A stretch of 64,000 nucleotides of DNA from positions 62,001-126,000 of the forward strand of contig NZ_VAHO01000003.1 in NCBI RefSeq assembly GCF_005796225.1. Direction: 5' to 3'. Below, piece after piece: positions 1 to 9,771 of this stretch (the first letter of the stretch is position 1; every line of letters starts with the position of its first letter). The stretch comes from Pseudarthrobacter sp. NamE5 (GTDB lineage: Bacteria; Actinomycetota; Actinomycetes; Actinomycetales; Micrococcaceae). A model generated the notes under the pieces. The model was not told the DNA's origin. It saw only the letters and a program-made list of their open reading frames with translations, and made no database searches. The position numbers and the translations under genes are program-made.

Positions 1-3
1 TCG

Positions 4-543
4 GTGAGTGAGCCGCCGCCTGTTCCTCCGGTGTTGTCCCCGGAGGAACAGGCGAACCTCAACCAGGAACTCATCGCCGCGGCCAAAGCCAACAACGTAT
101 CGCTGGTACAGGAATTGATCGGGCGCGGAGGCGATGTGAATGCCAAGGACGCCATTCAGGACTCCGCGTTCCTGTACGCCGGCGCCGAAGGGTTCAACGA
201 GGTGCTGCAGTTGACCCTGGCGGCGGGAGCGGACGTCGCCAGCACCAACCGCTACGGCGGTACAGCCCTGATTCCTGCCAGCGAGCACGGCAACGTGGAG
301 ACGGTTCGGATCCTGATCGACGCGGGAGTGCCGGTCAACCACGTGAACAACCTCGGCTGGACCGCCATGCAGGAGGCGATCCTGTTGAACAACGGTGGGC
401 CGCGGCAGCAGGAGGTGGTCCGCCTGCTCCTCGATGCCGGCGCAGATCCGTACATCCGCGACCCTGAAGGCCGGACTGCCCTGCAGAACGCCGAACGGCT
501 GGGTTTCGCGGAGATCGCGGCCCTGATCCGGAGCCGAGGCTAA
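4..543 (+). CDS. Ankyrin-repeat protein
   Basis: A 179-residue protein made largely of ankyrin repeats: three or four helical-pair units are visible, each with the DAGADP / GGDVNAKD type turn (around residues 43-48, 73-77, 106-110 and 143-148) and a GxTAL or GWTAM core. The first 20 residues are proline-rich. There is no signal peptide or membrane segment, so it is probably a cytoplasmic protein-binding scaffold; bacterial proteins of this size are often accessory factors of unknown partner. The GTG at position 4 is the first possible start in the window; the frame stays open to the edge, so the true start could lie upstream. The downstream neighbour is a pseudogene scar, so no operon partner can be named. 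The family is clear; the function is unknown. Confidence 0.75.
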   Translation: MSEPPPVPPVLSPEEQANLNQELIAAAKANNVSLVQELIGRGGDVNAKDAIQDSAFLYAGAEGFNEVLQLTLAAGADVASTNRYGGTALIPASEHGNVETVRILIDAGVPVNHVNNLGWTAMQEAILLNNGGPRQQEVVRLLLDAGADPYIRDPEGRTALQNAERLGFAEIAALIRSRG

Positions 544-577
544 CCCCCTGACCTGGAGGACAAAAACTTGGTAGGGG

Positions 578-640
578 TTAGGGGGCCTCGAGGATGCTCA
601 CGTAGTTCGCGATGCCCACCCCGCCCATGTTCCGAACGGC
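578..640 (-). pseudogene. 3' remnant of a thiolase-family gene
   Basis: Only about 21 codons remain. Read on the minus strand they give NMGGVGIANYVSILEAP followed by a stop, which resembles the conserved C-terminal end of SCP-x/acetyl-CoA acetyltransferase-type thiolases. Upstream of this peptide the frame runs into sequence that codes, on the opposite strand, for the IclR fragment, so the body of the thiolase gene has been deleted. This is judged by eye from a short peptide, hence moderate confidence. Confidence 0.45.
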
Positions 641-1085
641 CGCCCGGCGCGGGCCTGATGGGTTCAGTGGCGGCCGCAAGGTTTCCGATGGAGGATACCG
701 GTTTCCGTTGGGGGTGGCTTCCGCGGGCACGGCGATCATGGCGTTCCTGCCGGAGGATGAGCAGGACGAGTTGCTCCGGGGCTGGACGGCGCATGCAGGC
801 AGGTTCGCAGCAGGCCATTCGGAGGAAGTCGTCCGGGCCAACCTTGCCAGCACCCGGCTGGCCGGCTACTCCGTAAACCCCGGATTGGTGCTGGAAGGCA
901 GCTGGGGCATGGGCGCGGCGGTGTTTGACCGCTCCGGCCGGCCGGCCTGGGCGCTGTCCCTGACCGGCATCGAGCCGCGCTTCCGGCCGGACCGGCAGGA
1001 GGAGCTGGGTGGCCTCCTCATGGCCGAGGCCCATCGGATCACCCAGCAGCTGGGCGGTGGCGAGGGTGGCCGACGACCCCGCTGA
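641..1085 (+). pseudogene. 5'-truncated IclR-family regulator
   Basis: The frame encodes only the C-terminal effector-binding domain of an IclR-type transcriptional regulator: YRFPLGVASAGTAIMAF near its start matches the usual R(Y/F)PLHATALGKA-type segment, followed by LPEDE, and the end holds GSWGMGAAVFDRSGRP and a closing helix of about 20 residues. The N-terminal winged helix-turn-helix (about 80 residues) is absent. An open frame continues upstream to ATG 612, but its first residues are antisense to the thiolase remnant and are not IclR sequence. A protein without the DNA-binding domain is unlikely to regulate; decayed gene is the simplest reading. Confidence 0.6.
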
Positions 1086-1107
1086 GCCCCCGGACGTTGA
1101 CTGGTAA

Positions 1108-1962
1108 TTAGAGTCCTGTGCGCGGCTCTTCCGGACCCTGGTGCTTCCACCAGATGTCGAAGATGGTAACGGGAACCGTGCGCTTGTGCCGGGTCCGCAG
1201 GTATTTCTCTTCGATCAGCTCAGCCACGGAGTCGGGAACCTCCCGGCCTTCCAGGTAATCGTCGATCTGGTCATAGCTCAGCCCGAGCTCGTCCTCGTCG
1301 GTGCGGCCGGGCTTGTCATCCAGCAGGTCCGCCGTGGGCACCTTTTCCCACACGCGGGCGGGCGCCCCCAGCTCGGCCAGGAGCGCGCGGTTCTGCCGTT
1401 TGTTCAGGCCGAACAGCGGAAGGATGTCCGCGCCGCCGTCACCGTACTTGGTGAAGAAGCCCGTGACGGACTCGGCGCCGTGGTCCGTGCCGATCACCAG
1501 GTAGTTGTGTTCTCCTGCCAGGGCATACTGGGCGGTCATGCGGGTCCGCGCCTTGGTGTTGCCCTTGTGGAAGTCCGAAATTTCAGTTCCCACGGTTTTC
1601 TCAAACTCATCCTCGAAGGCGTCCACGGCAGCGGAAATGTTGAACGTCCACTCGGTCTTGGGCCGGATGAAGTCCATGGCTGCCTGGGCGTCTTCCTCGT
1701 CATGCTGGACGCCGTAGGGCAGCCGCACGGCAACGAAGTTGGCCTCCACGCCTTCGGCCTCGAGCTCCTCCACGGCCAACTGGGCTAGCTTGCCGGCCAG
1801 TGACGAATCCAGGCCGCCGGAGATGCCCAGGACGAAGCCCTTGGTATGGGTGGCCTTGAGGTAGTCCTTAAGGAACGTGACGCGTTTGCGCACCTCCCCG
1901 GCAGGATCGATCCGGGGCTGTACGCCCATTTCTTCAATGATGCTTGCCTGGAGTTCGCGCAT
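1108..1962 (-). CDS. nadE: Ammonia-dependent NAD+ synthetase
   Basis: Catalyses the last step of NAD+ synthesis: adenylation of nicotinic acid adenine dinucleotide by ATP, then amidation with ammonia. The 284 residues match the usual length of the ammonia-dependent form, with no glutaminase domain. The ATP-pyrophosphatase P-loop SGGLDSS lies at residues 48-54. [19 protein letters not shown]-like NTKARTRM and [20 protein letters not shown] follow in the order expected for NadE, and the C-terminal PTADLLD...DEDELG segment is also typical. It is transcribed away from the upstream monooxygenase and appears to be a single-gene unit. A core gene with no oddities. Confidence 0.96.
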   Translation of the reverse strand: MRELQASIIEEMGVQPRIDPAGEVRKRVTFLKDYLKATHTKGFVLGISGGLDSSLAGKLAQLAVEELEAEGVEANFVAVRLPYGVQHDEEDAQAAMDFIRPKTEWTFNISAAVDAFEDEFEKTVGTEISDFHKGNTKARTRMTAQYALAGEHNYLVIGTDHGAESVTGFFTKYGDGGADILPLFGLNKRQNRALLAELGAPARVWEKVPTADLLDDKPGRTDEDELGLSYDQIDDYLEGREVPDSVAELIEEKYLRTRHKRTVPVTIFDIWWKHQGPEEPRTGL

Positions 1963-2069
1963 GTGGACCAGCCTAGCCAGCGGCGCCGAAAACGCTCAAC
2001 TGTTCCGCCGGAAGTGCCGGCCGTGGCGGCACCGTGGTGGAGGTGGCTTCCCGGGCGTAGCGTGGGTGC

Positions 2070-3341
2070 ATGGAGCGAACGGGGTGCGCCGTTGTCGGCG
2101 GCGGCCCGGCCGGGATGATGCTGGGCCTGCTGCTCGCCCGGGCCGGGGTGCAGGTCACGGTCCTGGAAAAGCATGGCGATTTCCTGCGCGATTTCCGCGG
2201 CGACACCGTTCACGCGTCCACGGTGCGGCTGATTGACGAACTCGGCCTGGGCGCGGGCTTCCGCAGGCTCCCGCAGAGCCGGCTGAACCAGGTGGCCTTC
2301 CCCATCCCGGGAGCCGGGCTGGTCACCGTGGGGGATTTCTCCGGTCTGAAGCCACCGTACAACTACATCGCCATGATGCCGCAGTGGGACTTCCTCAACT
2401 TCCTGGCTTCCGAGGCGGCGCGGGAACCGTCCTTCACGCTCCTGATGCAGCATGAGGCCACGGGATTGGTGTTCGACGGCGGCCGCGTCACCGGCGTGAG
2501 CTACCGGAGACGCGGTGGCGGCGGGAACGTGGTCCAGGACGGCGGACCGAACCGGGAAGGGGTGCTGCATGCCGACCTGGTGGTGGCCACTGATGGACGC
2601 CATTCGGTGCTGCGGCGCGCAGCGGGGCTGCAGCCGAAGCAGTATCCCGTGCCGTTCGACACCTGGTGGTTCAAACTCCCGCGCCCGGCTTCCGAAAAGG
2701 GGGTGGTGGCCGGCGTGGTGCCTGCCTTCGGCCACCGTGAGGCGATGATTGCCCTGTTCCGCGATGACTACTACCAGATGGGATACCTCGCCCCCAAAGG
2801 TTCGGATGCCCGGATCCGCGCCGAAGGCGTAAAGCGTTTCCGGGAGCGGGTTGCCCGGCTCCGCCCCGACCTGGCCGAACGTGTGGACGCCATCCGTTCG
2901 GTGGATGACCTGCACTGGCTGGATGTCCGGCTGGACCGGCTGAAGCGGTGGTACGTGGACGGTCTCCTCTGTATTGGCGATGCCGCCCATGCCATGTCGC
3001 CGGCAGGGGGAGTGGGAATCAACCTCGCAATCCAGGACGCCGTGGCAACAGCCGCAAAACTGGCACCCGGCCTGCTTTCGAGCCGGGTGACAACGAAGGA
3101 TCTTGCGCGGGTAGAGCGGCGCCGCCGGATGCCCACCGCAGTTGTCCAGAATGTCCAGCGAATCATGCACAGGGCAATATTCGTTCCATTGTTCGCCGGG
3201 AAGAGGCCCCGGCCGCTGCCGGTCATGCTGTTCATCGTCCGGCACGCCCCGGTGGTTGGGCGGGTCCTGCCCAGGATCATCGCGTTCGGGCCGCTGCCCG
3301 AGCATGCACCCGCTTTCGCCCGCCGCGTCCCGGCCCCCTGA
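2070..3341 (+). CDS. FAD-dependent monooxygenase (PHBH/UbiH-type)
   Basis: A 423-residue class A flavoprotein monooxygenase. The N-terminal dinucleotide-binding motif VVGGGPAGMMLGLLLARAG is at about residues 8-26, the second FAD motif around the conserved D(G)RHS at about 179, and the third motif GLLCIGDAAHAMSPAGGVG at about residues 302-320. Such enzymes use NAD(P)H and O2 to hydroxylate aromatic or quinone-like substrates. The substrate cannot be read from the sequence; the C-terminal segment of about 90 residues is basic and may be membrane-peripheral. It ends 18 bases before pyrE and could be cotranscribed with it. There is no strong ribosome binding site before ATG 2070, so the start is moderately certain. 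Confidence 0.85.
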   Translation: MERTGCAVVGGGPAGMMLGLLLARAGVQVTVLEKHGDFLRDFRGDTVHASTVRLIDELGLGAGFRRLPQSRLNQVAFPIPGAGLVTVGDFSGLKPPYNYIAMMPQWDFLNFLASEAAREPSFTLLMQHEATGLVFDGGRVTGVSYRRRGGGGNVVQDGGPNREGVLHADLVVATDGRHSVLRRAAGLQPKQYPVPFDTWWFKLPRPASEKGVVAGVVPAFGHREAMIALFRDDYYQMGYLAPKGSDARIRAEGVKRFRERVARLRPDLAERVDAIRSVDDLHWLDVRLDRLKRWYVDGLLCIGDAAHAMSPAGGVGINLAIQDAVATAAKLAPGLLSSRVTTKDLARVERRRRMPTAVVQNVQRIMHRAIFVPLFAGKRPRPLPVMLFIVRHAPVVGRVLPRIIAFGPLPEHAPAFARRVPAP

Positions 3342-3359
3342 CCCACTAAACTGGAGCCC

Positions 3360-3944
3360 ATGACTTCCCCCAGTGATACAGCAGTTGACACTGCTGCCGC
3401 CCGTGCCCGCCTGCTGGAACTGATCAAGGAACTCGCTGTTGTCCGCGGCAAGGTGATCCTTTCCAGCGGAGCCGAGGCCGACTACTACATCGACCTCCGC
3501 CGCGTCACGCTGCATCACGAGGCCTCCAGGCTCGTGGGCCAGGTCATGCTCGCACTGGCGGACGAAGCCGGGATTGATTTTGAATGCGCAGGCGGGCTCA
3601 CCATGGGCGCGGATCCTGTTGGTACGGCCGTCATGCACGCGGCAGTGGATGCGGGCCGGACTGTTGACGCCTTTGTGGTACGCAAAGCGCAGAAGTCCTA
3701 TGGCATGGGACGCCAGGTGGAGGGGCCGTCCGTGGAAGGCCGGAAGGTCCTGGTCCTTGAAGATACGTCTACAACAGGCGGCTCGGCGCTGACGGCTGTG
3801 GAGGGTGTGCGGAAGGCCGGCGGGAATGTAGTGGCCGTGGCCGTGATCGTGGACCGTGACACCGGCGCCAAGGAAAAGATCGAGGCTGAAACAGGCGTTC
3901 CCTACCTGTTCGCCTTCGGCAAGGACGAACTGGGGCTTTCCTAG
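3360..3944 (+). CDS. pyrE: Orotate phosphoribosyltransferase
   Basis: Joins orotate to PRPP to give orotidine 5'-phosphate in pyrimidine synthesis. The 194 residues are the normal bacterial length. The PRPP-binding signature VLVLEDTSTTGGSALTAVE (about residues 130-148) is intact. Upstream, GGLTMGADP, VRKAQKSYGMGRQVEG and the KVILSSGAEADYYIDLRR segment near the N terminus are the usual orotate and PRPP contacts. It lies 18 bases after the monooxygenase gene and 47 bases before a GAF-ANTAR gene on the same strand. Core gene. Confidence 0.96.
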   Translation: MTSPSDTAVDTAAARARLLELIKELAVVRGKVILSSGAEADYYIDLRRVTLHHEASRLVGQVMLALADEAGIDFECAGGLTMGADPVGTAVMHAAVDAGRTVDAFVVRKAQKSYGMGRQVEGPSVEGRKVLVLEDTSTTGGSALTAVEGVRKAGGNVVAVAVIVDRDTGAKEKIEAETGVPYLFAFGKDELGLS

Positions 3945-3991
3945 CTACGATTAGGCATAGTCCCTAATTCCTCGTACGGAGAACGTGCACC

Positions 3992-4759
3992 ATGCTCCCC
4001 CCTGAACAGCCCTTGAGTGCCACTGACCAGGTCCAGAACCTCATTCTGGAGAGCGCCGATTTCGAGAAATTCATCAACGAACTCGCACGCTTTTCCGCCC
4101 ACCAGATGGCTGGCGACGGGGATGACGCGCTGTGCGGAATCACGCTGCTGCGCGACCGGAAGGCTGCCACCATTGGCTGGAGCAGCGATTCCGCCCGGGA
4201 AGTGGATGAGATCCAGTATTCGCTCTCCCAGGGCCCGTGCCTTACCGCTGCCCGGGAGGAACGGGAGGTCCACGTTCCGGACCTGTATGAGGAGAACCGG
4301 TGGGGGCCGGACTACGCGTCCGCCGTGGCTTCCCACGGGCTGCGCTCGGTGCTCTCCCTGCCCTTCCACCTGCAGGGGGAAGCGAAGGCGGCGCTGAACC
4401 TCTACTCCGACGCGCCGCACAAGTTCAATGACCAGGCCACTGCCCGGGCCCGGGAATACACTCGGGAGATTTCCCAGGCGCTGCGGCTTGCAGTGCGGTT
4501 CTCGCTGCACACAGACAGCGCGGCAAACCTTCGGGCAACCCTGGAATCCCGGACCATCATCGATATCGCCATCGGCGTCGTCATGGCCCAGAACCGGTGC
4601 AGCCAGGAAACTGCAGTCGGTATTCTCACCGAAGCTTCCAGCAACACGAACACCAAGCTGAGGGACATCGCCAAATCGCTGGTGGATTCTGTAGGCGGTG
4701 CCGGCACCCGGACCCATTTCGAAGAACCCAGGGCAACCCAGGCGGACAGAACGGGTTAG
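3992..4759 (+). CDS. GAF and ANTAR domain protein
   Basis: A 255-residue two-domain protein. Residues about 25-165 form a GAF-type sensor domain (MAGDGDDALCGITLLRDRKAATIGWSS..., then the QGPCLTAAREERE and HGLRSVLSLPFHLQGEAKAALNLYS strands). Residues about 175-235 form an ANTAR RNA-binding domain: LRATLESRTIIDIAIGVVMAQNRCS and a following helix with the alternating alanine/hydrophobic pattern. ANTAR proteins bind paired stem-loops in leader RNAs and act as antiterminators, here probably gated by the GAF ligand. The start is supported by GGAGAA eight bases upstream. The STAS-like gene 103 bases downstream may belong to the same response. Confidence 0.88.
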   Translation: MLPPEQPLSATDQVQNLILESADFEKFINELARFSAHQMAGDGDDALCGITLLRDRKAATIGWSSDSAREVDEIQYSLSQGPCLTAAREEREVHVPDLYEENRWGPDYASAVASHGLRSVLSLPFHLQGEAKAALNLYSDAPHKFNDQATARAREYTREISQALRLAVRFSLHTDSAANLRATLESRTIIDIAIGVVMAQNRCSQETAVGILTEASSNTNTKLRDIAKSLVDSVGGAGTRTHFEEPRATQADRTG

Positions 4760-4862
4760 CAAGCTTCCTTCCTTGTTACTGGCGGGTTGTGTCTGGACTG
4801 GCGGGAGGTTACGCTTACCGAGGTTGAGCCGTCGGCCATAGACACCCTCTTTTGGAGTACCT

Positions 4863-5480
4863 ATGGACCGCGCCTTGAATGCCCTCGTTAACCTTGACGT
4901 CCCCGCCGACGTCGTCCGGATAGAAGTCCGGGGCAGCCTCGATGGCGGCTCCCGCCCCGAACTTCTCCACACTATTCGCCGGATCAGGCGGATGGGCATC
5001 CGTTCCCATATCCGCGTCGACCTTTCCTGGGCCGAACTGGTGGAGTCCTCCGCCTTGGCAGGTCTCCGCAGCGACTTGAATGCGATCGACACTAATACCC
5101 TTCCGGGGATTTACGGCAGTGGCGTTTCGCTGGATCTTTCCCCGGGTGTCGACTGGGATCTGGCCGGTTCCCATGAACAGCCGCTGGCACTCCTGGACGG
5201 CTTTGCCGATTTTCCGGAGGACGGACAGGACCCGGCCGAGGGCCTCCCGCTGCTGCCGGACCCCCGCTTCGAGGAGCTGTTCGGCCGGCCGCTGGAGGAG
5301 TACTCGGACGGGGAGCTGCTGACCGCGAGTGACTCGATTTTCGCCCTGCTGGACAACCCGAAAGCCTTCGCGGGCTCGGACCTGCTGGGCCGGTACACGG
5401 ACATTGGCCAGGAACTGCTGCGGCGCCAACAGGGCAGCGTCGCACCGCTTACGGGCTCGGAGGGCCAGGCCGCCAGCTGA
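4863..5480 (+). CDS. STAS-like hypothetical protein
   Basis: 205 residues. The first ~100 residues alternate short beta strands and helices as in a STAS (anti-anti-sigma-like) fold: DVVRIEVRGSLDGGSRPELLHTIRRIR, then IRVDLSWAELVESSALAGLRSDL, where the VDLS-x5-SSAL pattern resembles the STAS loop that carries the phosphorylatable serine. The C-terminal half is acidic with no recognised domain (residues ~125-190). Start ATG 4863 has GGAG seven bases upstream. A STAS-like protein beside a GAF-ANTAR protein suggests stress or environmental signalling, but no partner kinase is in the window. Confidence 0.7.
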   Translation: MDRALNALVNLDVPADVVRIEVRGSLDGGSRPELLHTIRRIRRMGIRSHIRVDLSWAELVESSALAGLRSDLNAIDTNTLPGIYGSGVSLDLSPGVDWDLAGSHEQPLALLDGFADFPEDGQDPAEGLPLLPDPRFEELFGRPLEEYSDGELLTASDSIFALLDNPKAFAGSDLLGRYTDIGQELLRRQQGSVAPLTGSEGQAAS

Positions 5481-5563
5481 GAAGCCACTGCTGACCAGCT
5501 GTCGCTGAATGGTTACACCGAGCTGCTTGCGGGGGCGTCTTCCGGTGTGCCTACGGTAGGGGT

Positions 5564-6604
5564 GTGCCGTATGAGGGGGAGGTAAATTCGCAGGACCGGC
5601 GCGGGGTTTCGGGGGCCCGGCTGCTGGCGGAAAGTGCTGCCCTCAAGCAATTTTCCCGTCGCGGATTCCTGGCGGGCGCCGGGGCCTCGGGCCTGCTTGC
5701 GGCCGACATGCTCCTCACCCGGGAGGTGCAGTCCCAGCGCAGGACGGACAGGATCCTCACTGTCCCGGACGATTTCGCGGATACCTATTACCCGGACGCC
5801 AGCTGGTTCCTGTTTCCCGGCTACAAGACCAGCTGGGAGGAAGCCCAGTGGATCCTGAACTCGCTGCGCGGGGCGCTGAACAAGCGGGCCCGGCTGGCAG
5901 CCGTGGGCTATTCTAATCAAGGCCTGGACATCGACGCCATTGTGATTGCCGTCATTGAGCATGTCCGTGCCCAGAAACTGACCAAGCTCTTCTTCTACGG
6001 CCACAGCTTCGGGGGAATGGTCGCCACCCAGGTGGCCGCTCGCCTGCTGGAAATCCACGGCTTGGAAGTACAGTTCATCGTGCTGGACTCCAGCCCTTAC
6101 AGCAAGCACGACGTGCTGGACCAGAGCTGGTTCGACGGTGTGGTGTTCCTGTACGAGCGCGGTTTCCGCTTCCCCTCCGCCCTCCGTGGCGGTTATGAGC
6201 TGGGGGAGCGGGTGATCCATAAGGACGAACGCACCTGGCGGCAGATCCTCGACCAGACCCTCGAACAGCTGTCGCCCATTGCCCCGTCCAGCCTCCTCAT
6301 CCAGTCGGAGTCGGCCTACATCTATCACTTCGACGGCAGCCGGTTCGCGGGCAAAATCGGCGGCGCGAAAATGGCGTATATCGGCAATCCCCGGGACCGC
6401 ACCGTCCGATACCAGACGGCGGTGGAGGCCTGGGCAGTAGCCTTCAAGGCCAACATGGTCTCCAGCAGCCTCCACACTGAAGGCGCCAGGCCCGCCCATG
6501 CCAGTCCTGGCTGGAATTCCCACGTCTACCGGCCCCTTTTGGACGAGCTGCTGGATGAAAACTTCCCGCTGCCCCGTGGTGGATCCCGCGTGACGGTGTT
6601 CTAG
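5564..6604 (+). CDS. Alpha/beta-hydrolase-fold protein with Tat-type signal
   Basis: 346 residues. The serine-nucleophile elbow GHSFGG (about residues 146-151), preceded by KLFFYG, identifies an alpha/beta-hydrolase fold. SRRGFLAGAG near residues 29-38 fits a twin-arginine export motif (S-R-R-x-F-L) followed by a hydrophobic stretch, which suggests export folded across the membrane. The natural substrate is not evident; esterase or lipase-like activity is the generic expectation. A terminal histidine may be the one in LHTEGARPAHASPGWNSHVY. Start GTG 5564 is the most upstream start in frame; a later start would remove the Tat n-region. Confidence 0.72.
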   Translation: MPYEGEVNSQDRRGVSGARLLAESAALKQFSRRGFLAGAGASGLLAADMLLTREVQSQRRTDRILTVPDDFADTYYPDASWFLFPGYKTSWEEAQWILNSLRGALNKRARLAAVGYSNQGLDIDAIVIAVIEHVRAQKLTKLFFYGHSFGGMVATQVAARLLEIHGLEVQFIVLDSSPYSKHDVLDQSWFDGVVFLYERGFRFPSALRGGYELGERVIHKDERTWRQILDQTLEQLSPIAPSSLLIQSESAYIYHFDGSRFAGKIGGAKMAYIGNPRDRTVRYQTAVEAWAVAFKANMVSSSLHTEGARPAHASPGWNSHVYRPLLDELLDENFPLPRGGSRVTVF

Positions 6605-6613
6605 GGCCGGCTC

Positions 6614-7441
6614 CTAGATCTGGTTCTTCAGGTCCGCCACCGAGTTCAACACCTGGTTGGGCCGGAACGGGTAGGCGGCGATGTCGTCCTTGTGGGTGAT
6701 CCCGCTGAGGACCAGGACGGTGTGCAGGCCTGCCTCCATGCCGGCGATGATGTCAGTGTCCATGCGGTCGCCGATCATGGCGGTGGTCTCGGAGTGGGCG
6801 TCGATCTGGTTCATCGCGGAACGGAACATCATCGGATTCGGCTTGCCCACGATGTACGGCTCCCGTCCCGTTGCCTTGGTGATCAGGGCTGCGATCGCCC
6901 CCGTGGCGGGCATGGGGCCGTCCTTCGACGGGCCGGTGGCATCCGGGTTCGTGGCGATGAACCGGGCACCGGCGAGGATCAGCCGGATGGCGGTGGTGAT
7001 CGCCTCGAAGGAATAGGTGCGGGTTTCGCCAAGCACCACGAAGTCCGGATTTTGGTCGGTGAGGATGAAGCCCGCCTCGTGCAGCGCCGTCGTGAGTCCT
7101 GCCTCGCCTATGGTGTAGGCCCTGTTGCCCGATTCCGAACGCACCTGGTCCTTGAGGAACTGCGCGGTGGCCAGGGCGGAGGTCCAGATGTTTTCCTCCG
7201 GGACTTCCAGGCCGGAGGACCGCAGCCGCGCAGCAAGGTCGCGCGGGGTGAAGATGGAGTTGTTGGTCAGCACCAGGAAGCGCTTGGACGTGTCCACCCA
7301 CCGCTGGATCAGCTCAGCTGCACCGGGAATCGGCTGGTTCTCGTGGACCAGCACGCCGTCCATGTCCGTCAGCCAGCATTCAATGTCCTGGCCGCTTCGG
7401 TAAACCGCCGGATTGCCCTTGACCTCGTCCGCTTCTGCCAT
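6614..7441 (-). CDS. HAD-IIA family phosphatase (NagD-like)
   Basis: 275 residues. HAD motif I is DMDGVL at residues 27-32 with both aspartates, motif II VLTNNS follows near residue 60, and motif III/IV is GKPNPMMF followed by MIGDRMDTDI near residues 200-230. The cap sits between motifs II and III, as in type IIA members (NagD, 4-nitrophenylphosphatase, phosphoglycolate phosphatase). The enzyme hydrolyses small phosphomonoesters such as sugar phosphates or nucleotides; housekeeping phosphate removal is likely. A GGAGGC ribosome binding site precedes ATG 7441. It converges with the hydrolase gene, whose stop is 10 bases away. Confidence 0.9.
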   Translation of the reverse strand: MAEADEVKGNPAVYRSGQDIECWLTDMDGVLVHENQPIPGAAELIQRWVDTSKRFLVLTNNSIFTPRDLAARLRSSGLEVPEENIWTSALATAQFLKDQVRSESGNRAYTIGEAGLTTALHEAGFILTDQNPDFVVLGETRTYSFEAITTAIRLILAGARFIATNPDATGPSKDGPMPATGAIAALITKATGREPYIVGKPNPMMFRSAMNQIDAHSETTAMIGDRMDTDIIAGMEAGLHTVLVLSGITHKDDIAAYPFRPNQVLNSVADLKNQI

Positions 7442-7493
7442 GCCTGCCTCCGCCTGTAATAAAAGCCCGAAAGGTCCAGTCTAGTGTTGAGGG

Positions 7494-8243
7494 GTGAACC
7501 AAACGCCCGGTATGACAAACGAGCCCCAACCCGAGCCAGAGGAGGCCCAGACCCAGGAACCAGACCCCGCTAAGGCGGAGGTCGGCGTCGGGCCCTGGGA
7601 GGGCGAACTGCCGGAAGGCGACCACTGGGACCCGGATCTACTGGCCGACGGTGACAGGCGCAACGTGCTGGACAAGTACCGCTACTGGAAGCATGAGGCG
7701 ATCGTGGCGGAGCTGGACTCCAGGCGCCACAACTTCCATGTGGCCATCGAGAACTGGCAGCATGACCTTAACATCGGCACGGTGGTGCGGACCGCCAACG
7801 CCTTCCTCGCCAAGGAAGTGCACATTATCGGCCGACGGCGGTGGAACCGGCGCGGCGCCATGGTCACCGACCGCTACCAGCACGTGCGCCACCACGCCAC
7901 CGTGGAGGACTTTGTGGCGTGGGCGCAGGGGGAGGGGCTGGCGATCATCGGCGTCGACATCTTCCCCGACTCGGTGCCGCTGGAAACCTACGATCTGCCC
8001 AGGGACTGCGTGCTGGTGTTCGGCCAGGAAGGACCCGGCCTGACCCCCGAAGTGCACGAGGCCGCCGTCGCCACCCTGTCCATTGAGCAGTTCGGCTCCA
8101 CCCGGTCCATCAACGCCGCGTCGGCAGCAGCCATCGCCATGCACGCGTGGGTGCGCCGGCACGTGTTCAACCAGCACGTTAGCGCCTCCCCTTCCCGCGA
8201 CATAGCACTTAGCCGCAATCCCGAGGGACCCAATTGCCGATAA
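7494..8243 (+). CDS. SpoU/TrmH-family RNA 2'-O-methyltransferase
   Basis: 249 residues. The SPOUT methyltransferase core shows the three usual motifs: NIGTVVRTANAF (motif 1, about residues 89-100), VFGQEGPGL (motif 2, near 176-184) and STRSINAASAAAIAMHAW (motif 3, near 200-218). The first 40 residues are acidic and proline-rich and not conserved. It would methylate a ribose in tRNA or rRNA using S-adenosylmethionine; which site is not readable. GTG 7494 follows a TAGTGT-like -10 box by about six bases, so the message may be leaderless; ATG 7512 is the alternative start. The C-terminal ~25 residues look like a variable tail. Confidence 0.88.
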   Translation: MNQTPGMTNEPQPEPEEAQTQEPDPAKAEVGVGPWEGELPEGDHWDPDLLADGDRRNVLDKYRYWKHEAIVAELDSRRHNFHVAIENWQHDLNIGTVVRTANAFLAKEVHIIGRRRWNRRGAMVTDRYQHVRHHATVEDFVAWAQGEGLAIIGVDIFPDSVPLETYDLPRDCVLVFGQEGPGLTPEVHEAAVATLSIEQFGSTRSINAASAAAIAMHAWVRRHVFNQHVSASPSRDIALSRNPEGPNCR

Positions 8244-8321
8244 GTGTCACTTCGCACGGGGCTAGGGCTCCAGGGCTGTGGATAACTCCCGACGGGCAGC
8301 ACGGACAGGCCAGAATGAGGG

Positions 8322-8617
8322 ATGCGCAGGACCATCCTCCCCGATCATTTGACCAGCGGCTCTTTCTCACTCCGGGCCTCGGACAAGGCAGGGATCACCC
8401 GAACTCGCACGACAGCAAAAGACCTGTTCACGGTTTCCCGGGGCACCTGCTGACCTTCCACCCTGGTGAGGTGGTGGAGTACGACGGCGTCCGGCTCACT
8501 TCGCCTGCGCCGACGTGGCTGGACCTTGCCGGTCTACTGACCGTGGAGGAGTTGGTAGCCGGCACGCGGAGCCGAAGTGCGCGTGGTGGGCCCGCGCCCG
8601 GAGGGTTACCTGGCTGA
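8322..8617 (+). pseudogene. Decayed gene, AbiEi/DUF559-like
   Basis: Two pieces of one coding sequence lie in different frames. ATG 8322 opens MRRTILPDHLTSGSFSL and runs 43 codons to a TGA at 8451, where it breaks within a KDLFTVSRG-type segment. A second frame then gives LTFHPGEVVEYDGVRLTSP and TWLDLAGLLTVEELVAG before becoming nonsense. This order (N-terminal basic segment, then VRLTSP-x-R/P-TWLDLA) is what I associate with actinobacterial AbiEi/DUF559-type proteins of about 300 residues. The middle and the whole C-terminal nuclease-like part are missing. A deletion plus frameshift is the simplest explanation. The family name is from memory of the motif. Confidence 0.5.
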
Positions 8618-8749
8618 GCTTGCGGGGTCAGGGTGCGGGTAGGGCGTAACCCACAGCACTCTCCGGGCGGAACTGGCTAGGATGGTGCTAGCCGTAAGCG
8701 GTACTCCAGGGTTACCAGCCCACAGACGAACCTCAGCATAGGAGTCAGC

Positions 8750-9769
<1,020 letters not shown>

Positions 9770-9771
9770 GC

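Noticed and set aside
612..695. Start of the IclR fragment taken as an intact gene from ATG 612
   Set aside because: The first residues are antisense to the thiolase remnant and the DNA-binding domain is missing.
1785..3638. Very long minus-strand open frame opposite the FAD monooxygenase and pyrE
   Set aside because: It lacks any recognisable domain, and the plus strand has two well-defined enzymes. High-GC codon bias keeps antisense frames open.
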